Positions 1-8,408 of a DNA stretch of 64,000 bases are shown here, piece by piece. Where the stretch lies: the NCBI RefSeq assembly GCF_004378255.1, contig NZ_SNQG01000001.1:310001-374000 (forward strand), read 5' to 3'. The stretch comes from Mucilaginibacter phyllosphaerae (lineage in GTDB: Bacteria > Bacteroidota > Bacteroidia > Sphingobacteriales > Sphingobacteriaceae). How positions within the stretch are numbered: position 1 is the first letter of the stretch; the number at the start of each line of letters is the position of its first letter. Made by a program: the position numbers and the translations under genes. The notes below the pieces were generated by a model, which was not told where the DNA came from, did not search any database, and worked only from the letters and a program-made list of their open reading frames with translations.

Positions 1-776
1 TATACGTACACGGTGGCGTAAATTACGAGCCATACCGCGCCCGGATGGAAGAAAGTATTGGTTTTAAGATAGATAGTATTGAAACTTACCCGGCATCCGA
101 AGGCTTTATTGCTTTTCAGGATTCGCAGAAGGAAAAAGGCTTGTTGCTGATGGTGGATGCCGGGATCTTCTATGAGTTCATCCCGTCAGACGAGTACTTT
201 AATGACAACCCCACCCGCATCAATTTAAAAGATGTGGAACTGGATAAAAACTACGCGCTTATTATGAATACCAGCGCCGGTTTATGGGGATATAGTTTAG
301 GTGACACGATTAAATTTGTATCTAAAAACCCCTATAAAATTATTGTTAGCGGCCGCGTTAAACATTACATCTCTGCCTTCGGCGAACATGTTATTGGCGA
401 AGAAGTTGAGCAGGCATTAATGGGCGTAGCTGCCGAAGAGGGTGTTGAGGTAACAGAGTTTACCGTAGCCCCGCAGGTTGCCCCTGCTGCAGGCGAATTA
501 CCCTACCACGAGTGGTTTATAGAATTTGCAAAAGAGCCCAAAAACCTGGCAGCGTTTGCCTTAAAGGTAGATAAAGCACTACAGCAAAAAAATATTTACT
601 ATTTTGACTTGATTGAGGGTAACATATTGCAGCCTTTGATCGTCAGAAGTTTAAAAAAGGATACTTTTATAAACTATATGCGCAGCCAGGGTAAACTTGG
701 CGGCCAAAACAAAGTGCCCCGTTTATCTAACGACAGAAAAATAGCGGATGAACTTGTAAATTATATTAATAAATAA
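1..776 (+). CDS. GH3 auxin-responsive-promoter family protein, C-terminal part
   Basis: The reading frame is open from the window edge (frame starting at base 3), so the N-terminus is missing. The first visible residues, YVHGGVNYEPYR, followed by an acidic stretch and the block SAGLWGYSLGDT, match the C-terminal half of bacterial GH3 proteins, which are adenylate-forming acyl-acid amido synthetases related to the plant auxin-conjugating enzymes. The segment VSGRVKHYISAFGEHV resembles the hinge between the large and small lobes. Such GH3 homologues are common in Bacteroidota, but their substrate is not known to me. A degenerate repeat lies between this gene and dxr. Family call good, function open. 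Confidence 0.85.
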   Translation, partial: YVHGGVNYEPYRARMEESIGFKIDSIETYPASEGFIAFQDSQKEKGLLLMVDAGIFYEFIPSDEYFNDNPTRINLKDVELDKNYALIMNTSAGLWGYSLGDTIKFVSKNPYKIIVSGRVKHYISAFGEHVIGEEVEQALMGVAAEEGVEVTEFTVAPQVAPAAGELPYHEWFIEFAKEPKNLAAFALKVDKALQQKNIYYFDLIEGNILQPLIVRSLKKDTFINYMRSQGKLGGQNKVPRLSNDRKIADELVNYINK

Positions 777-783
777 ACTCAAA

Positions 784-857
784 CGTAATTGCGGGGCACG
801 AAGAAATCTCCGGTAGAAGAACAGGCGATACCAAGGTTTGCTACGCTCGCAATAACG
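784..857. repeat. Degenerate palindromic intergenic repeat (MITE/REP-like)
   Basis: The ends CGTAATTGCG (784-793) and CGCAATAACG (848-857) are near-perfect inverted copies (9 of 10 pairs). The interior (GGGGCACGAAGAAATCTCC, then TTTGCTACGCTCGCAA) resembles the widespread Bacteroidota intergenic repeat whose ends read ATTGCGAGG..CGAAGCAATC. It occupies almost the whole gap between the GH3 gene and dxr. Family assignment is from memory of similar repeats. Confidence 0.5.
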
Positions 858-872
858 TGTTATTACACATAA

Positions 873-2057
873 TTGGATAATATTAAAAACATAGCCATTC
901 TTGGCTCTACAGGCAGCATTGGCACACAAACGCTTGAGGTTATCAGAGATAACAAGCAGTTGTTTAAGGCTTTTTTGCTTACGGCGCACTCAAATGCCTA
1001 CCTGCTTATAGAGCAGTGCCTGGAATTTGTACCGGCCTACGCCATAATTTGCGACGAAAGCAAACACCAGCAAGTTCAAGAATCGCTTGCCCATTTACCT
1101 GTAAAAGTTTTGGCCGGGCATGAAGCCATTAAGGAGATGGTTACCCATACCGATATTGATATTGTACTGACCGCCATGGTTGGTTTTGCCGGCCTGGAGC
1201 CTACTATCAATGCCATCAAAGCGGGTAAAGACATCGCGTTAGCCAATAAAGAAACTTTGGTTGTAGCCGGCGAGATCATAACCAGCCTTGCCAAAGCACA
1301 TAACGTTAAGATATTACCTGTAGATAGCGAGCATTCGGCTATTTTCCAGTGCCTTACGGGCGAGCAGGATAATACTGTAGAAAAAATTATCCTTACAGCA
1401 TCCGGCGGGCCGTTCCGTGGCAAAGACGCTGCTTACCTGGCCAATGTAACCCGCGAGCATGCCCTTAAGCATCCCAACTGGGTAATGGGTGCTAAGATCA
1501 CCATTGATTCGGCTTCGCTGATGAATAAGGGCTTAGAAGTTATAGAGGCGAAATGGTTGTTTGATCTGCAGGCCGATCAGATAGATGTGATCGTTCATCC
1601 ACAGTCTATTATACATTCGCTGGTACAGTTTCAGGATGGGTCGATAAAAGCACAAATGGGTTTGCCGGATATGAAGCTGCCTATACAATATGCGCTTACT
1701 TACCCCAACCGGGTTAAAACAAACTTTAAGCGCTTTAATTTTTTAGATTACCCTAACCTGACGTTTGAACAGCCGGATATGGATACCTTCAGGAACCTGA
1801 AACTGGCTTTTGAGGCATTGGAGCGTGGCGGTAATATGCCTTGTATAATCAATGCAGCCAACGAAGTAGCTGTAGCGGCGTTTCTAAAAAACGAGACAGG
1901 CTTTTTAGAAATGAGTGACGTAATTGAAACCTGCATGCAGAAAATTAGCTACATACCGGCCCCATCATTAAACGACTATTTGAATACTGATAAAGAAACA
2001 CGCATATTTGCGCAAAATTTAATACAAAAAATGCCGTTAAAGGCAATACGATCTTAA
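873..2057 (+). CDS. dxr: 1-deoxy-D-xylulose 5-phosphate reductoisomerase
   Basis: Second enzyme of the MEP isoprenoid pathway: isomerises and reduces 1-deoxy-D-xylulose 5-phosphate to 2-C-methyl-D-erythritol 4-phosphate with NADPH. The N-terminus has the dinucleotide-binding loop GSTGSIGTQTLEV. PVDSEHSAIFQC holds the metal-binding acidic residues, and TASGGPFRG and SASLMNKGLEVIEA line the active site. At 394 residues it has normal length. The start is TTG at 873: an in-frame TAA sits immediately upstream (870-872), and the next residues already belong to the Rossmann strand, so no longer form is possible. No clear ribosome site is visible. rseP follows 16 bases downstream, probably co-transcribed. 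Confidence 0.96.
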   Translation: MDNIKNIAILGSTGSIGTQTLEVIRDNKQLFKAFLLTAHSNAYLLIEQCLEFVPAYAIICDESKHQQVQESLAHLPVKVLAGHEAIKEMVTHTDIDIVLTAMVGFAGLEPTINAIKAGKDIALANKETLVVAGEIITSLAKAHNVKILPVDSEHSAIFQCLTGEQDNTVEKIILTASGGPFRGKDAAYLANVTREHALKHPNWVMGAKITIDSASLMNKGLEVIEAKWLFDLQADQIDVIVHPQSIIHSLVQFQDGSIKAQMGLPDMKLPIQYALTYPNRVKTNFKRFNFLDYPNLTFEQPDMDTFRNLKLAFEALERGGNMPCIINAANEVAVAAFLKNETGFLEMSDVIETCMQKISYIPAPSLNDYLNTDKETRIFAQNLIQKMPLKAIRS

Positions 2058-2073
2058 TACATAAATATAACGG

Positions 2074-3399
2074 ATGAGCGTTTTGATAATGGCCGGCCAA
2101 CTGATACTTGGTCTTTCAATTTTGGTGATACTACACGAGTTCGGGCATTTTATAGCCGCCCGCGCTTTCGGAATAAAGGTTGAGAAATTTTACTTGTTTT
2201 TTGATGCCTGGGGCGTAAGCCTTTTTAAATTTAACTATAAAGGTGTTGAATACGGTATTGGCTGGTTACCGCTTGGCGGCTATGTTAAAATTGCCGGGAT
2301 GATAGACGAATCTATGGATACCGACCAGCTGGCAGGCCCTCCTCAGCCCTGGGAATTCAGGGCAAAACCGGCCTGGCAGCGCCTGATTGTGATGCTTGGC
2401 GGTATTATCGTAAACATTATAGTTGGTATATTTATATTTTGGGTGCTTACCATCCGCTATGGCGAAACTTACACGCCCAACGCCAATATACAATATGGTA
2501 TAGTACCGGGTATCATCGGGCAAAAAATGGGGTTAAGGGCCGGCGATAAGATCAATGCGGTAAATGGCAGGCACATAGTACGTTACGAAGACCTGATCAG
2601 CTCAAAGGTATTGCTGGATAAAACCGTTTTAAACGTACAGCGCGACAACCAGAACCTGGATATTAAGGTACCTGCTACCATTCTTAATGACCTGTCTGAC
2701 TATGGTATAGAAGAGTTTATAACCCCCAGGGTAAAATTCGCCATAGATACGGTGGCTGCTAAAAGCGGCGCCCAAAATGCAGGCTTAAAAAAAGGTGACA
2801 GTATTATTGCGGTAAACGGTGTTGTTACGCCCTACTTTGACCAGATGCAGGCCCAACTGCGCCAAAACAAAAACAAACAGGTAGAGCTTACGGTTAAGCA
2901 TGACACTGCTGTACAGTTAGTTAAGGCACAAATTAACAAAGAAGGCGTGCTGGGCTTTAAGCCAAAAGTGGTGCTTCCAAAGCGGGAAACTATCAAATAC
3001 AGCTTTTTTGCCTCTTTGCCGGTTGGCGCTACAAAGGCCTGGGGCATGTTTACGGATAATGCGAAGGGCATTGGCAAGATCTTTACAGGGCAGGTTAAGG
3101 CCCGTAAAGCCATATCAAGCCCTATAGGCATCGCTGTGATGTTTGGCAGCCATGTAGACTGGATCCGCTTTTGGAGCCTTGTGGGCTTCCTTTCGATGGT
3201 TTTAGCACTAACTAACCTGTTGCCCATCCCGGGGCTGGATGGTGGCCATACGGTATTTCTGCTTATAGAGATGATAAAGGGCAAACCATTAAGCGATAAG
3301 TTTTTAGAACGCGCCCAGATAGTAGGCTTTGTATTACTGATATCATTGATGGTATTTGCCTTTGGCAACGACATTGTAAAACAGGTGATGAAAAAATAA
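2074..3399 (+). CDS. rseP: RIP metalloprotease RseP (site-2 protease)
   Basis: Inner-membrane zinc protease that cleaves transmembrane substrates such as anti-sigma factors after a first periplasmic cut. The zinc motif HEFGH is at residues 21-25 in the first membrane helix. The C-terminal helix carries TNLLPIPGLDGGH, which supplies the third zinc ligand. Between them are two PDZ-like segments (around residues 125-210 and 215-290), as in the RseP group. Length of 441 matches. Start ATG 2074; a second ATG at 2089 is possible. The dxr-rseP pairing is frequent in bacteria, often near outer-membrane assembly genes, which are not present here. Confidence 0.95.
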   Translation: MSVLIMAGQLILGLSILVILHEFGHFIAARAFGIKVEKFYLFFDAWGVSLFKFNYKGVEYGIGWLPLGGYVKIAGMIDESMDTDQLAGPPQPWEFRAKPAWQRLIVMLGGIIVNIIVGIFIFWVLTIRYGETYTPNANIQYGIVPGIIGQKMGLRAGDKINAVNGRHIVRYEDLISSKVLLDKTVLNVQRDNQNLDIKVPATILNDLSDYGIEEFITPRVKFAIDTVAAKSGAQNAGLKKGDSIIAVNGVVTPYFDQMQAQLRQNKNKQVELTVKHDTAVQLVKAQINKEGVLGFKPKVVLPKRETIKYSFFASLPVGATKAWGMFTDNAKGIGKIFTGQVKARKAISSPIGIAVMFGSHVDWIRFWSLVGFLSMVLALTNLLPIPGLDGGHTVFLLIEMIKGKPLSDKFLERAQIVGFVLLISLMVFAFGNDIVKQVMKK

Positions 3400-3490
3400 T
3401 TTCGGAGGCAAGAACAGAAAATAAAAATAAAAAATCAACGGGCCGCTCCAGTTTTGGGGCGACTTTTTCACGACCAAATTTCACTTTTTT

Positions 3491-3518
3491 TCGCCCTTTT
3501 TTCGCCCTCCATTCGCCC
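3491..3518. repeat. Three TCGCCC hexamers at 11-base spacing
   Basis: TCGCCC occurs at 3491-3496, 3502-3507 and 3513-3518, separated by T-rich or TCCAT spacers, in the gap downstream of rseP. The exact 11-base period places copies on one face of the helix. The gap (3400-3689) otherwise holds no gene I can support. Confidence 0.5.
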
Positions 3519-3639
3519 TTTACTGGTTATTGTTTCACCCCGTTGCAATGGTGTCAGTATCACGCCACCATTTATCCCATATTTTTACTTTGCAATTTTT
3601 GTTTGGATAATTTCAGCCGACAAAAAATCAGGCCAAAAA

Positions 3640-3666
3640 AAGCCCGGCTGGTAAACAGACGGGCTT
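3640..3666. terminator. Rho-independent terminator, mainly for the minus-strand DUF4199 gene
   Basis: AAGCCCG (3640-3646) pairs with CGGGCTT (3660-3666). Read on the minus strand, the stem is followed by a run of seven Ts. On the plus strand the T tract is weaker (GAACTTTTTTATTTT). It therefore can end transcripts from both sides. Confidence 0.75.
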
Positions 3667-3689
3667 GAACTTTTTTATTTTATGAGCAA

Positions 3690-4256
3690 TTAAACCGTTG
3701 GATCCGGATAGTCTTCGGCAGCCGCGGAATTTCTTCTTTCGATGTCCTGTAATGTAGGTTCTTTTTTAAGAATGGCAGCACCGATCAGGGCTACGATACA
3801 ACCAAATATCAGCGTGCTGATGGCCGTAGCTATGGCACCGAAAATGGCACCGTACTTTGTACCCATTTCTAAAGTTTTATCAATCTGGTCCTGAGACATT
3901 CCTTTATCTTCCATAGCGGTTTGCTGGGCCTCCATTGCTTTGGTAAGCATTTCGGGGCTTAAAATACCCAGGTATATGTATATAAAGATGGCCAGCAGCA
4001 ATCCACCAAACAGTGAATATCTAAAACCAGGGTTAAAGGCTTGCCCAAAAGTTATAAAACCACCCAATTGATCTTTATACTCTTTTTGTGCTAAAAAACA
4101 AAAGGCAATAAACGGGAGATAACCCACATACTTTGCAGGCGAATTCTGATCGATATTAAGCAACTGGAATGCATACGTTATCACGATAGATACGACTACA
4201 TAGATCAATGCCCACTTTGTTGCAATGGCTGTAGGGTTTGGTGCTGTTTTTTCCAT
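3690..4256 (-). CDS. DUF4199 domain membrane protein
   Basis: 188 residues with hydrophobic helices near 15-35, 45-58, 80-100 and 135-165 and a charged tail. The layout (N-terminal helix, FGQAFNPGF turn, a middle acidic loop rich in E/Q/M, a last GAIFGAIATAISTL helix) matches the DUF4199 family of Bacteroidota inner-membrane proteins. No function is established for it. It lies 28 bases downstream of the acidic protein gene on the same strand, and a terminator follows its stop. Confidence 0.75.
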   Translation of the reverse strand: MEKTAPNPTAIATKWALIYVVVSIVITYAFQLLNIDQNSPAKYVGYLPFIAFCFLAQKEYKDQLGGFITFGQAFNPGFRYSLFGGLLLAIFIYIYLGILSPEMLTKAMEAQQTAMEDKGMSQDQIDKTLEMGTKYGAIFGAIATAISTLIFGCIVALIGAAILKKEPTLQDIERRNSAAAEDYPDPTV

Positions 4257-4284
4257 GATTGACGGGGATAGGTTTGAATTGATT

Positions 4285-4953
4285 TTATTTAAAGCTAAAC
4301 AATATTTCTAAAACAGCCATATCAAAGGGCTTATTAATGGCGCTGTCGGCAACGGTGCTTTTTTCAGTATCGCCGGCTTCGGGGTTCTGGAAAAAGCAGA
4401 TCATCGGGTAAAACAGCTCTTTTACCTCAGAGTCTTCGGGGATGGTTTTGGCCACTTTGGCTACCTCGCTTACCGGGCTTTCTACCAGCACCTGATGCGC
4501 TATAACCGGCTCGTAAATACGGTACTCATCCTGAAACTCATCCTCATCTACCAACAAAAATTCTTTCAGGTAATCTTCCAGTTCAGGGTCAATATCTTCG
4601 TCCTCGCATTCATTCAGGTATAAAAGCAGGTTCAGCAGTTCGGTACCGCGGTCAAGCGTTTGCTCCTCTATATCCTCCCATTCGGGGGTTTCCAGGTAAT
4701 CGTCTTCCAGTTTCTTCACATCTTCGCTAAAAAAATTGATCATCAGCAGGTCAAAGAATACCTCGCGCAATTCTTCCAGTTGCGGGTGCTCGTCAAAAGC
4801 GGCATCAAGCAGGTCTACCTTGGTTAAAAAGTCACCGTCAGATGCGAATACGGTGTTGAATTGTCCGTTTAATGCAGCAGCATCAAAACTGCCATATTTA
4901 GTAAATGCCGTTAAAGCACCTGTAACGGCTAAACTTACTTTTAGGTCGGTCAT
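4285..4953 (-). CDS. Acidic hypothetical protein
   Basis: I do not recognise this 222-residue protein. It is very acidic in the middle (runs such as ECEDEDIDPELEDYL and VDEDEFQDEY), has no signal peptide or membrane segment, and appears mostly helical. It starts at ATG 4953, 11 bases after the stop of the dihydroorotase homologue, so it is probably translated from the same message, with the DUF4199 gene behind it. Codon use looks like that of its neighbours. Cytoplasmic location is inferred from the lack of signals. Confidence 0.7.
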   Translation of the reverse strand: MTDLKVSLAVTGALTAFTKYGSFDAAALNGQFNTVFASDGDFLTKVDLLDAAFDEHPQLEELREVFFDLLMINFFSEDVKKLEDDYLETPEWEDIEEQTLDRGTELLNLLLYLNECEDEDIDPELEDYLKEFLLVDEDEFQDEYRIYEPVIAHQVLVESPVSEVAKVAKTIPEDSEVKELFYPMICFFQNPEAGDTEKSTVADSAINKPFDMAVLEILFSFK

Positions 4954-4964
4954 GTGTATAATTT

Positions 4965-6218
4965 TTAGTTTTTAAAAATTTGGTTATTGTTACAGGTTAA
5001 CAATACTTTGCCTTTTAAGTTCTGCCCGATAAACGGCGAGTTGTAACTTTTTGACCTGTTTACGGCCCTGCCATATTCCCAGCCGGCATCCATACCAAAT
5101 ACTACCAGGTTAGCCGGGGCGCCCTCGGCCAAAACAGCGGCATCCACTTTTAAAATTTTGCGCGGGTTTACCGATAGCTTTTCTACAATAAGGGCAGCAG
5201 GCAAGCCTAAGCCAACCAGCAAAGATAAAGCAGTTTGCAAGCCGATGATACCGTATTCGGCAACTTCAAACTCTACATCCTTAAACTCTATCTCGTGCGG
5301 GGTGTGTTGTGTTACAACGGCATCAATGGTACCATCCTGCAGCCCGGCCAAAAGCGCATCCACATCCTTTTGGGTGCGCAGCGGCGGTTTCACCTTGTAA
5401 AGGCTGTCGAAACCCATTAAGGCATCATCGGTAAGTACCAGGTTGTGCACGGCAACATCGCAGGTTACCTTGATGCCCTTGCGTTTAGCATCGCGTATCA
5501 GCTCTACCGCGTGTTGGGTAGATATGGTTGTAAAATGAATTTCAGAACCGGTGTCTTCGGCCAGGTAAAGGTCTCGGGCTATCATCAGCTCTTCGGCCAG
5601 CGCGGGGATGCCTTTCATGCCCAGCATGGTACTTACAATGCCTTCGTTAACCTTTGCCTTGCCGGCTATAGAGGTATCCTCGGGGTATGATATCACCTTT
5701 GCGCCAAAATTTTGCACATAAAGCATGGCGCGCTCCATCAGGCCGGCATCCTGCACCGGGTGGTTACCATCCGTAAAGGCTTTGGCGCCGCTTTTAAACA
5801 TATCAAACATCTCGGCCATATCCTTACCCTCGCGGTTAGCAGAGATAGCGCCAAGCGGATAAATATCTACCAGGTTGCCTTTAGCGCGGTTAAGCAGGTA
5901 CTCTACCTCGGCTTTGGAGTGTACCGGCGGCTGGGTGTTGGGCATTAATGCAATGCCCGTATAACCGCCTGCTGCCGCTGCCGCCGTACCGGTTTGCAGG
6001 TCCTCCTTAACTTCCAGGCCCAGTTCGCCAATGTTGCAGTTCAGGTCAAAAAAACCGGGGGCAACATACTGGCCGCCGGCATCTACAGATTTTACATCTG
6101 CATCTATGGCCTTTGCTATTTTGGTGATGATGCCTTTTTCAATTAAAATATCGGCAACCTTGTTATTAAAGGGCGAAGCGGGGTCTACAACAGTGGCGGA
6201 TTTGATTAGCAAATTCAT
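4965..6218 (-). CDS. Dihydroorotase-family amidohydrolase lacking catalytic residues
   Basis: 417 residues with the overall fold signature of type I dihydroorotases (pyrimidine synthesis): GQYVAPGFFDL at the first barrel strand, ALMPNTQPPV, SIAGKAKVNEG, GIPALAEELMIARDLYLA, and YGIIGLQTAL. The metal and catalytic positions have changed: the usual HxH after GFxDL is N60-C-N62, the His-Thr/Ser signature reads IHFTTIST, and the TDHAPH block reads TQHTPH with Gln304 in place of the catalytic Asp. This resembles non-catalytic dihydroorotase homologues (PyrC prime type) that stabilise aspartate transcarbamoylase. A true enzyme may lie elsewhere. Naming it pyrC would overstate the evidence. It follows the BatA-like gene by 21 bases. 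Confidence 0.85.
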   Translation of the reverse strand: MNLLIKSATVVDPASPFNNKVADILIEKGIITKIAKAIDADVKSVDAGGQYVAPGFFDLNCNIGELGLEVKEDLQTGTAAAAAGGYTGIALMPNTQPPVHSKAEVEYLLNRAKGNLVDIYPLGAISANREGKDMAEMFDMFKSGAKAFTDGNHPVQDAGLMERAMLYVQNFGAKVISYPEDTSIAGKAKVNEGIVSTMLGMKGIPALAEELMIARDLYLAEDTGSEIHFTTISTQHAVELIRDAKRKGIKVTCDVAVHNLVLTDDALMGFDSLYKVKPPLRTQKDVDALLAGLQDGTIDAVVTQHTPHEIEFKDVEFEVAEYGIIGLQTALSLLVGLGLPAALIVEKLSVNPRKILKVDAAVLAEGAPANLVVFGMDAGWEYGRAVNRSKSYNSPFIGQNLKGKVLLTCNNNQIFKN

Positions 6219-6239
6219 TAGCGCTGTTTTATGGTGCGG

Positions 6240-8297
6240 TTAGCTGATATCTGCCGGTTGCGAAACGCTTTTTTGATGTGTTTTATAAAACCTGATCAGC
6301 AGCGTTTCTACAGCCAGAAATATCAGGGCCAAAATTATACAAAGTTTCCATAATTGAAGCCCCGAATTTGCAGGGCCGGTAATACTTTCTGCATTTAATT
6401 TATCGCCGTTTAACAAGGTACTGTTTTTAGGGAACAGTTTTTCCAGCTGCGAAGCGGTTAAATAGCTCAGGTCGCTTTCGCTGCGGTTATCATTAAACGC
6501 CAGCACGGCTGCGGTGCTATCCTGCTTTTTCAGCTCGTAAATGCCCGTTTCTGCCAGCTGGCGGGGCAGGTAAAGCATGGTGCTCCCCTCCTGCTGCTTT
6601 ACATCCGGTATAATGGTTTGGTTGCCTTTAACCAGTTTTACCAGCTGCTTTTCTGTAGCCTGCATCGGTACGGTCTCTATGGGCTGGTTATTGCCTGCAG
6701 TATAAAACAGCGGCTGGTCGTGCCCGCTCAACATGGCTATCCTTAACATCACGGGCACAAACAAAGCGTGTACCGGCAGGTTGCTAAAATCCTCGTTAAG
6801 CGGTACGGCGCAGGTATATACCTTGCCCCGGCCTGCGGTAGTGCCCTGCCATAAGGCATTGCCGTTTTGCAGTTTCATGAGGTATTCGCCGCTGCGCGTG
6901 CCGGCAGTAAGGTTATAATATTTTTTAATTACGGGCAGGTCCGGGTTTTGGGGGGATGCCTCAAATATGCTTTTAAAAACCTGGCTTTGCAGGTTAATGG
7001 CCGATACCTTGGCTGCTTCGGCTACCAGGCCCTGCGGGTAAGGTGCGCCAAGTGGCTGTAAAAAGGCCCGGTAACTGCTTATATCGGCCTCTGCCGGTAA
7101 AAACACCATTACCGTGCCGCCTTTGCCCGCATAGGTTTTTAAGGCCTGCGCCAAACCTGCCGACAGGCTTTTTATATCACTAAGCACCATAATAGGATAA
7201 GCGTTTAAACCGGCATAATCTACATTACCATCGGGCACCTGCTTTGGCGCAAAAAAAGCATCTGCGGCAAAAACCGCGCTTAAATATTTATTGGGTGTAC
7301 CGCCATTGATCAATAACACCGGCAGCTGCCCGGTTACCTTAAAGGTAAAGTAAAACTGGTTATCAAAGGTTACGGGGTTATCCTGCAGCTGGATAACCGC
7401 CCGCTGCCAGCCGCCCTGCAGGCCCGAAAAGGATAGCGTATCCGTTTGTGCCGACCGGGCCTTTACCGTAAAGCTGCCTATGGCCTTTTGCCCGCCGTTG
7501 ATAAGCAATTTTAGCGGCACCTTCTCTGCCGCCTTATCTGCATAGTTACGCAGCCGTACCACCATTCTTTCGTTCTCGCCGGGGCGATGAGTGGCGTTCA
7601 GCATCCATACAGAATCTACCGCCACATTGGGCAGCGTACCGGCCTTTAGCTGCACCAGGTTAACCGGGATGCCGGCATCCGGATTGCCCGGCCCGCCCTG
7701 TAGGTTCTGCTGAAAATCCGACAGGATATAAATGGCCTTTGATGCGCCCTGCTGCATGTTCAGCAGGCTTTGCTGCCTGGCCAGTATCTGTTTCAGCTCC
7801 CTGCTTTGTGCACTTATCTTCACGGCATCAACCGCATCGTTAAATTCGGTACGGTTAAGCAGGCGCTGATGCCTGCCCTCAAAATCCTGCGTAAGCAGCT
7901 GGAAACGATCGTTAATATTATAGGCGGCGGCAATTTGTTTGGCTTTTTGTTTGGCCTGGTCAAGCAGGCTGCCCTCGCGGTTTAGGGTTTGCATGGAGTA
8001 AGAGTTATCTACAAAAACACTTACCACCTGCTGCCTGCCTGCATTTACCTGGTTTTTACCGGGGATGTAGGGCCTTGCAAAAGCCAGCACCAAAAATAAC
8101 AGGGCCAGCAGGCGCGCGGCCAGTATCAGCCGTTCTTTTAAATTACGGCGGCTGGCCTGCTGCTCCTGCACTTCTTTCAAAAACTGCACATTGCTGAAAT
8201 ATACCTTTTTATACCGCCTGAAATTAAACAGGTGGATAACCACAGGTATAGCCAGCGTTAATAGTGCAAATAAAAAAGCGGGATACAGAAAGTGCAT
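6240..8297 (-). CDS. BatA/aerotolerance-type membrane protein with vWA domain
   Basis: The N-terminus (FLYPAFLFALLTLAIPVVIHLFNFRRYKKVYFSN) is the conserved BatA N-terminal region: a membrane helix followed by an HLF-R motif, with a second helix around residues 48-68. A von Willebrand A-like domain follows; its metal site reads VDNSYSM (DxSxS). A long periplasmic beta-rich region and a C-terminal membrane helix (LWKLCIILALIFLAVETL) complete it. In Bacteroidota such proteins occur singly or in the Bat aerotolerance operon; no MoxR ATPase is nearby. I place the start at ATG 8297, since the conserved helix begins there; the upstream ATG at 8330 adds eleven unrelated residues. Confidence 0.85.
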   Translation of the reverse strand: MHFLYPAFLFALLTLAIPVVIHLFNFRRYKKVYFSNVQFLKEVQEQQASRRNLKERLILAARLLALLFLVLAFARPYIPGKNQVNAGRQQVVSVFVDNSYSMQTLNREGSLLDQAKQKAKQIAAAYNINDRFQLLTQDFEGRHQRLLNRTEFNDAVDAVKISAQSRELKQILARQQSLLNMQQGASKAIYILSDFQQNLQGGPGNPDAGIPVNLVQLKAGTLPNVAVDSVWMLNATHRPGENERMVVRLRNYADKAAEKVPLKLLINGGQKAIGSFTVKARSAQTDTLSFSGLQGGWQRAVIQLQDNPVTFDNQFYFTFKVTGQLPVLLINGGTPNKYLSAVFAADAFFAPKQVPDGNVDYAGLNAYPIMVLSDIKSLSAGLAQALKTYAGKGGTVMVFLPAEADISSYRAFLQPLGAPYPQGLVAEAAKVSAINLQSQVFKSIFEASPQNPDLPVIKKYYNLTAGTRSGEYLMKLQNGNALWQGTTAGRGKVYTCAVPLNEDFSNLPVHALFVPVMLRIAMLSGHDQPLFYTAGNNQPIETVPMQATEKQLVKLVKGNQTIIPDVKQQEGSTMLYLPRQLAETGIYELKKQDSTAAVLAFNDNRSESDLSYLTASQLEKLFPKNSTLLNGDKLNAESITGPANSGLQLWKLCIILALIFLAVETLLIRFYKTHQKSVSQPADIS

Positions 8298-8348
8298 TAG
8301 GCAAATGTGCAAATTATTGGGCAGATGCAACAGGTTTTAACAACACAA

Positions 8349-8380
8349 TTTGCGCTTGTAATAACATTAATGTAGCTTTA
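8349..8380 (+). promoter_or_regulatory. Candidate Bacteroidota promoter for the M28 peptidase gene
   Basis: TTTG at 8349-8352, 20 bases of spacer, then TAGCTTTA at 8373-8380, close to the TTTG / TAnnTTTG pattern used by the primary sigma factor of Bacteroidota. The ATG is 28 bases further on. It lies in the divergent gap between the BatA-like gene and the peptidase. Confidence 0.5.
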
Positions 8381-8408
8381 GATAAACTTAACTGTAACCA
8401 CAAAAACA

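Noticed and set aside
723..989. Minus-strand open frame over the GH3/dxr junction
   Set aside because: Covers the repeat and the start of dxr in antisense; composition not protein-like.
3454..3654. Plus-strand open frame of 66 codons after rseP
   Set aside because: Low complexity, rich in F/P, overlaps the TCGCCC repeats and the terminator stem; no family resemblance or ribosome site.
4965..6218. Plain pyrC annotation
   Set aside because: Metal and catalytic residues are missing, so enzymatic naming is not supported.
6240..6320. Possible frameshift at the end of the BatA-like gene
   Set aside because: The frame runs cleanly through the C-terminal membrane helix to a stop; length is normal.
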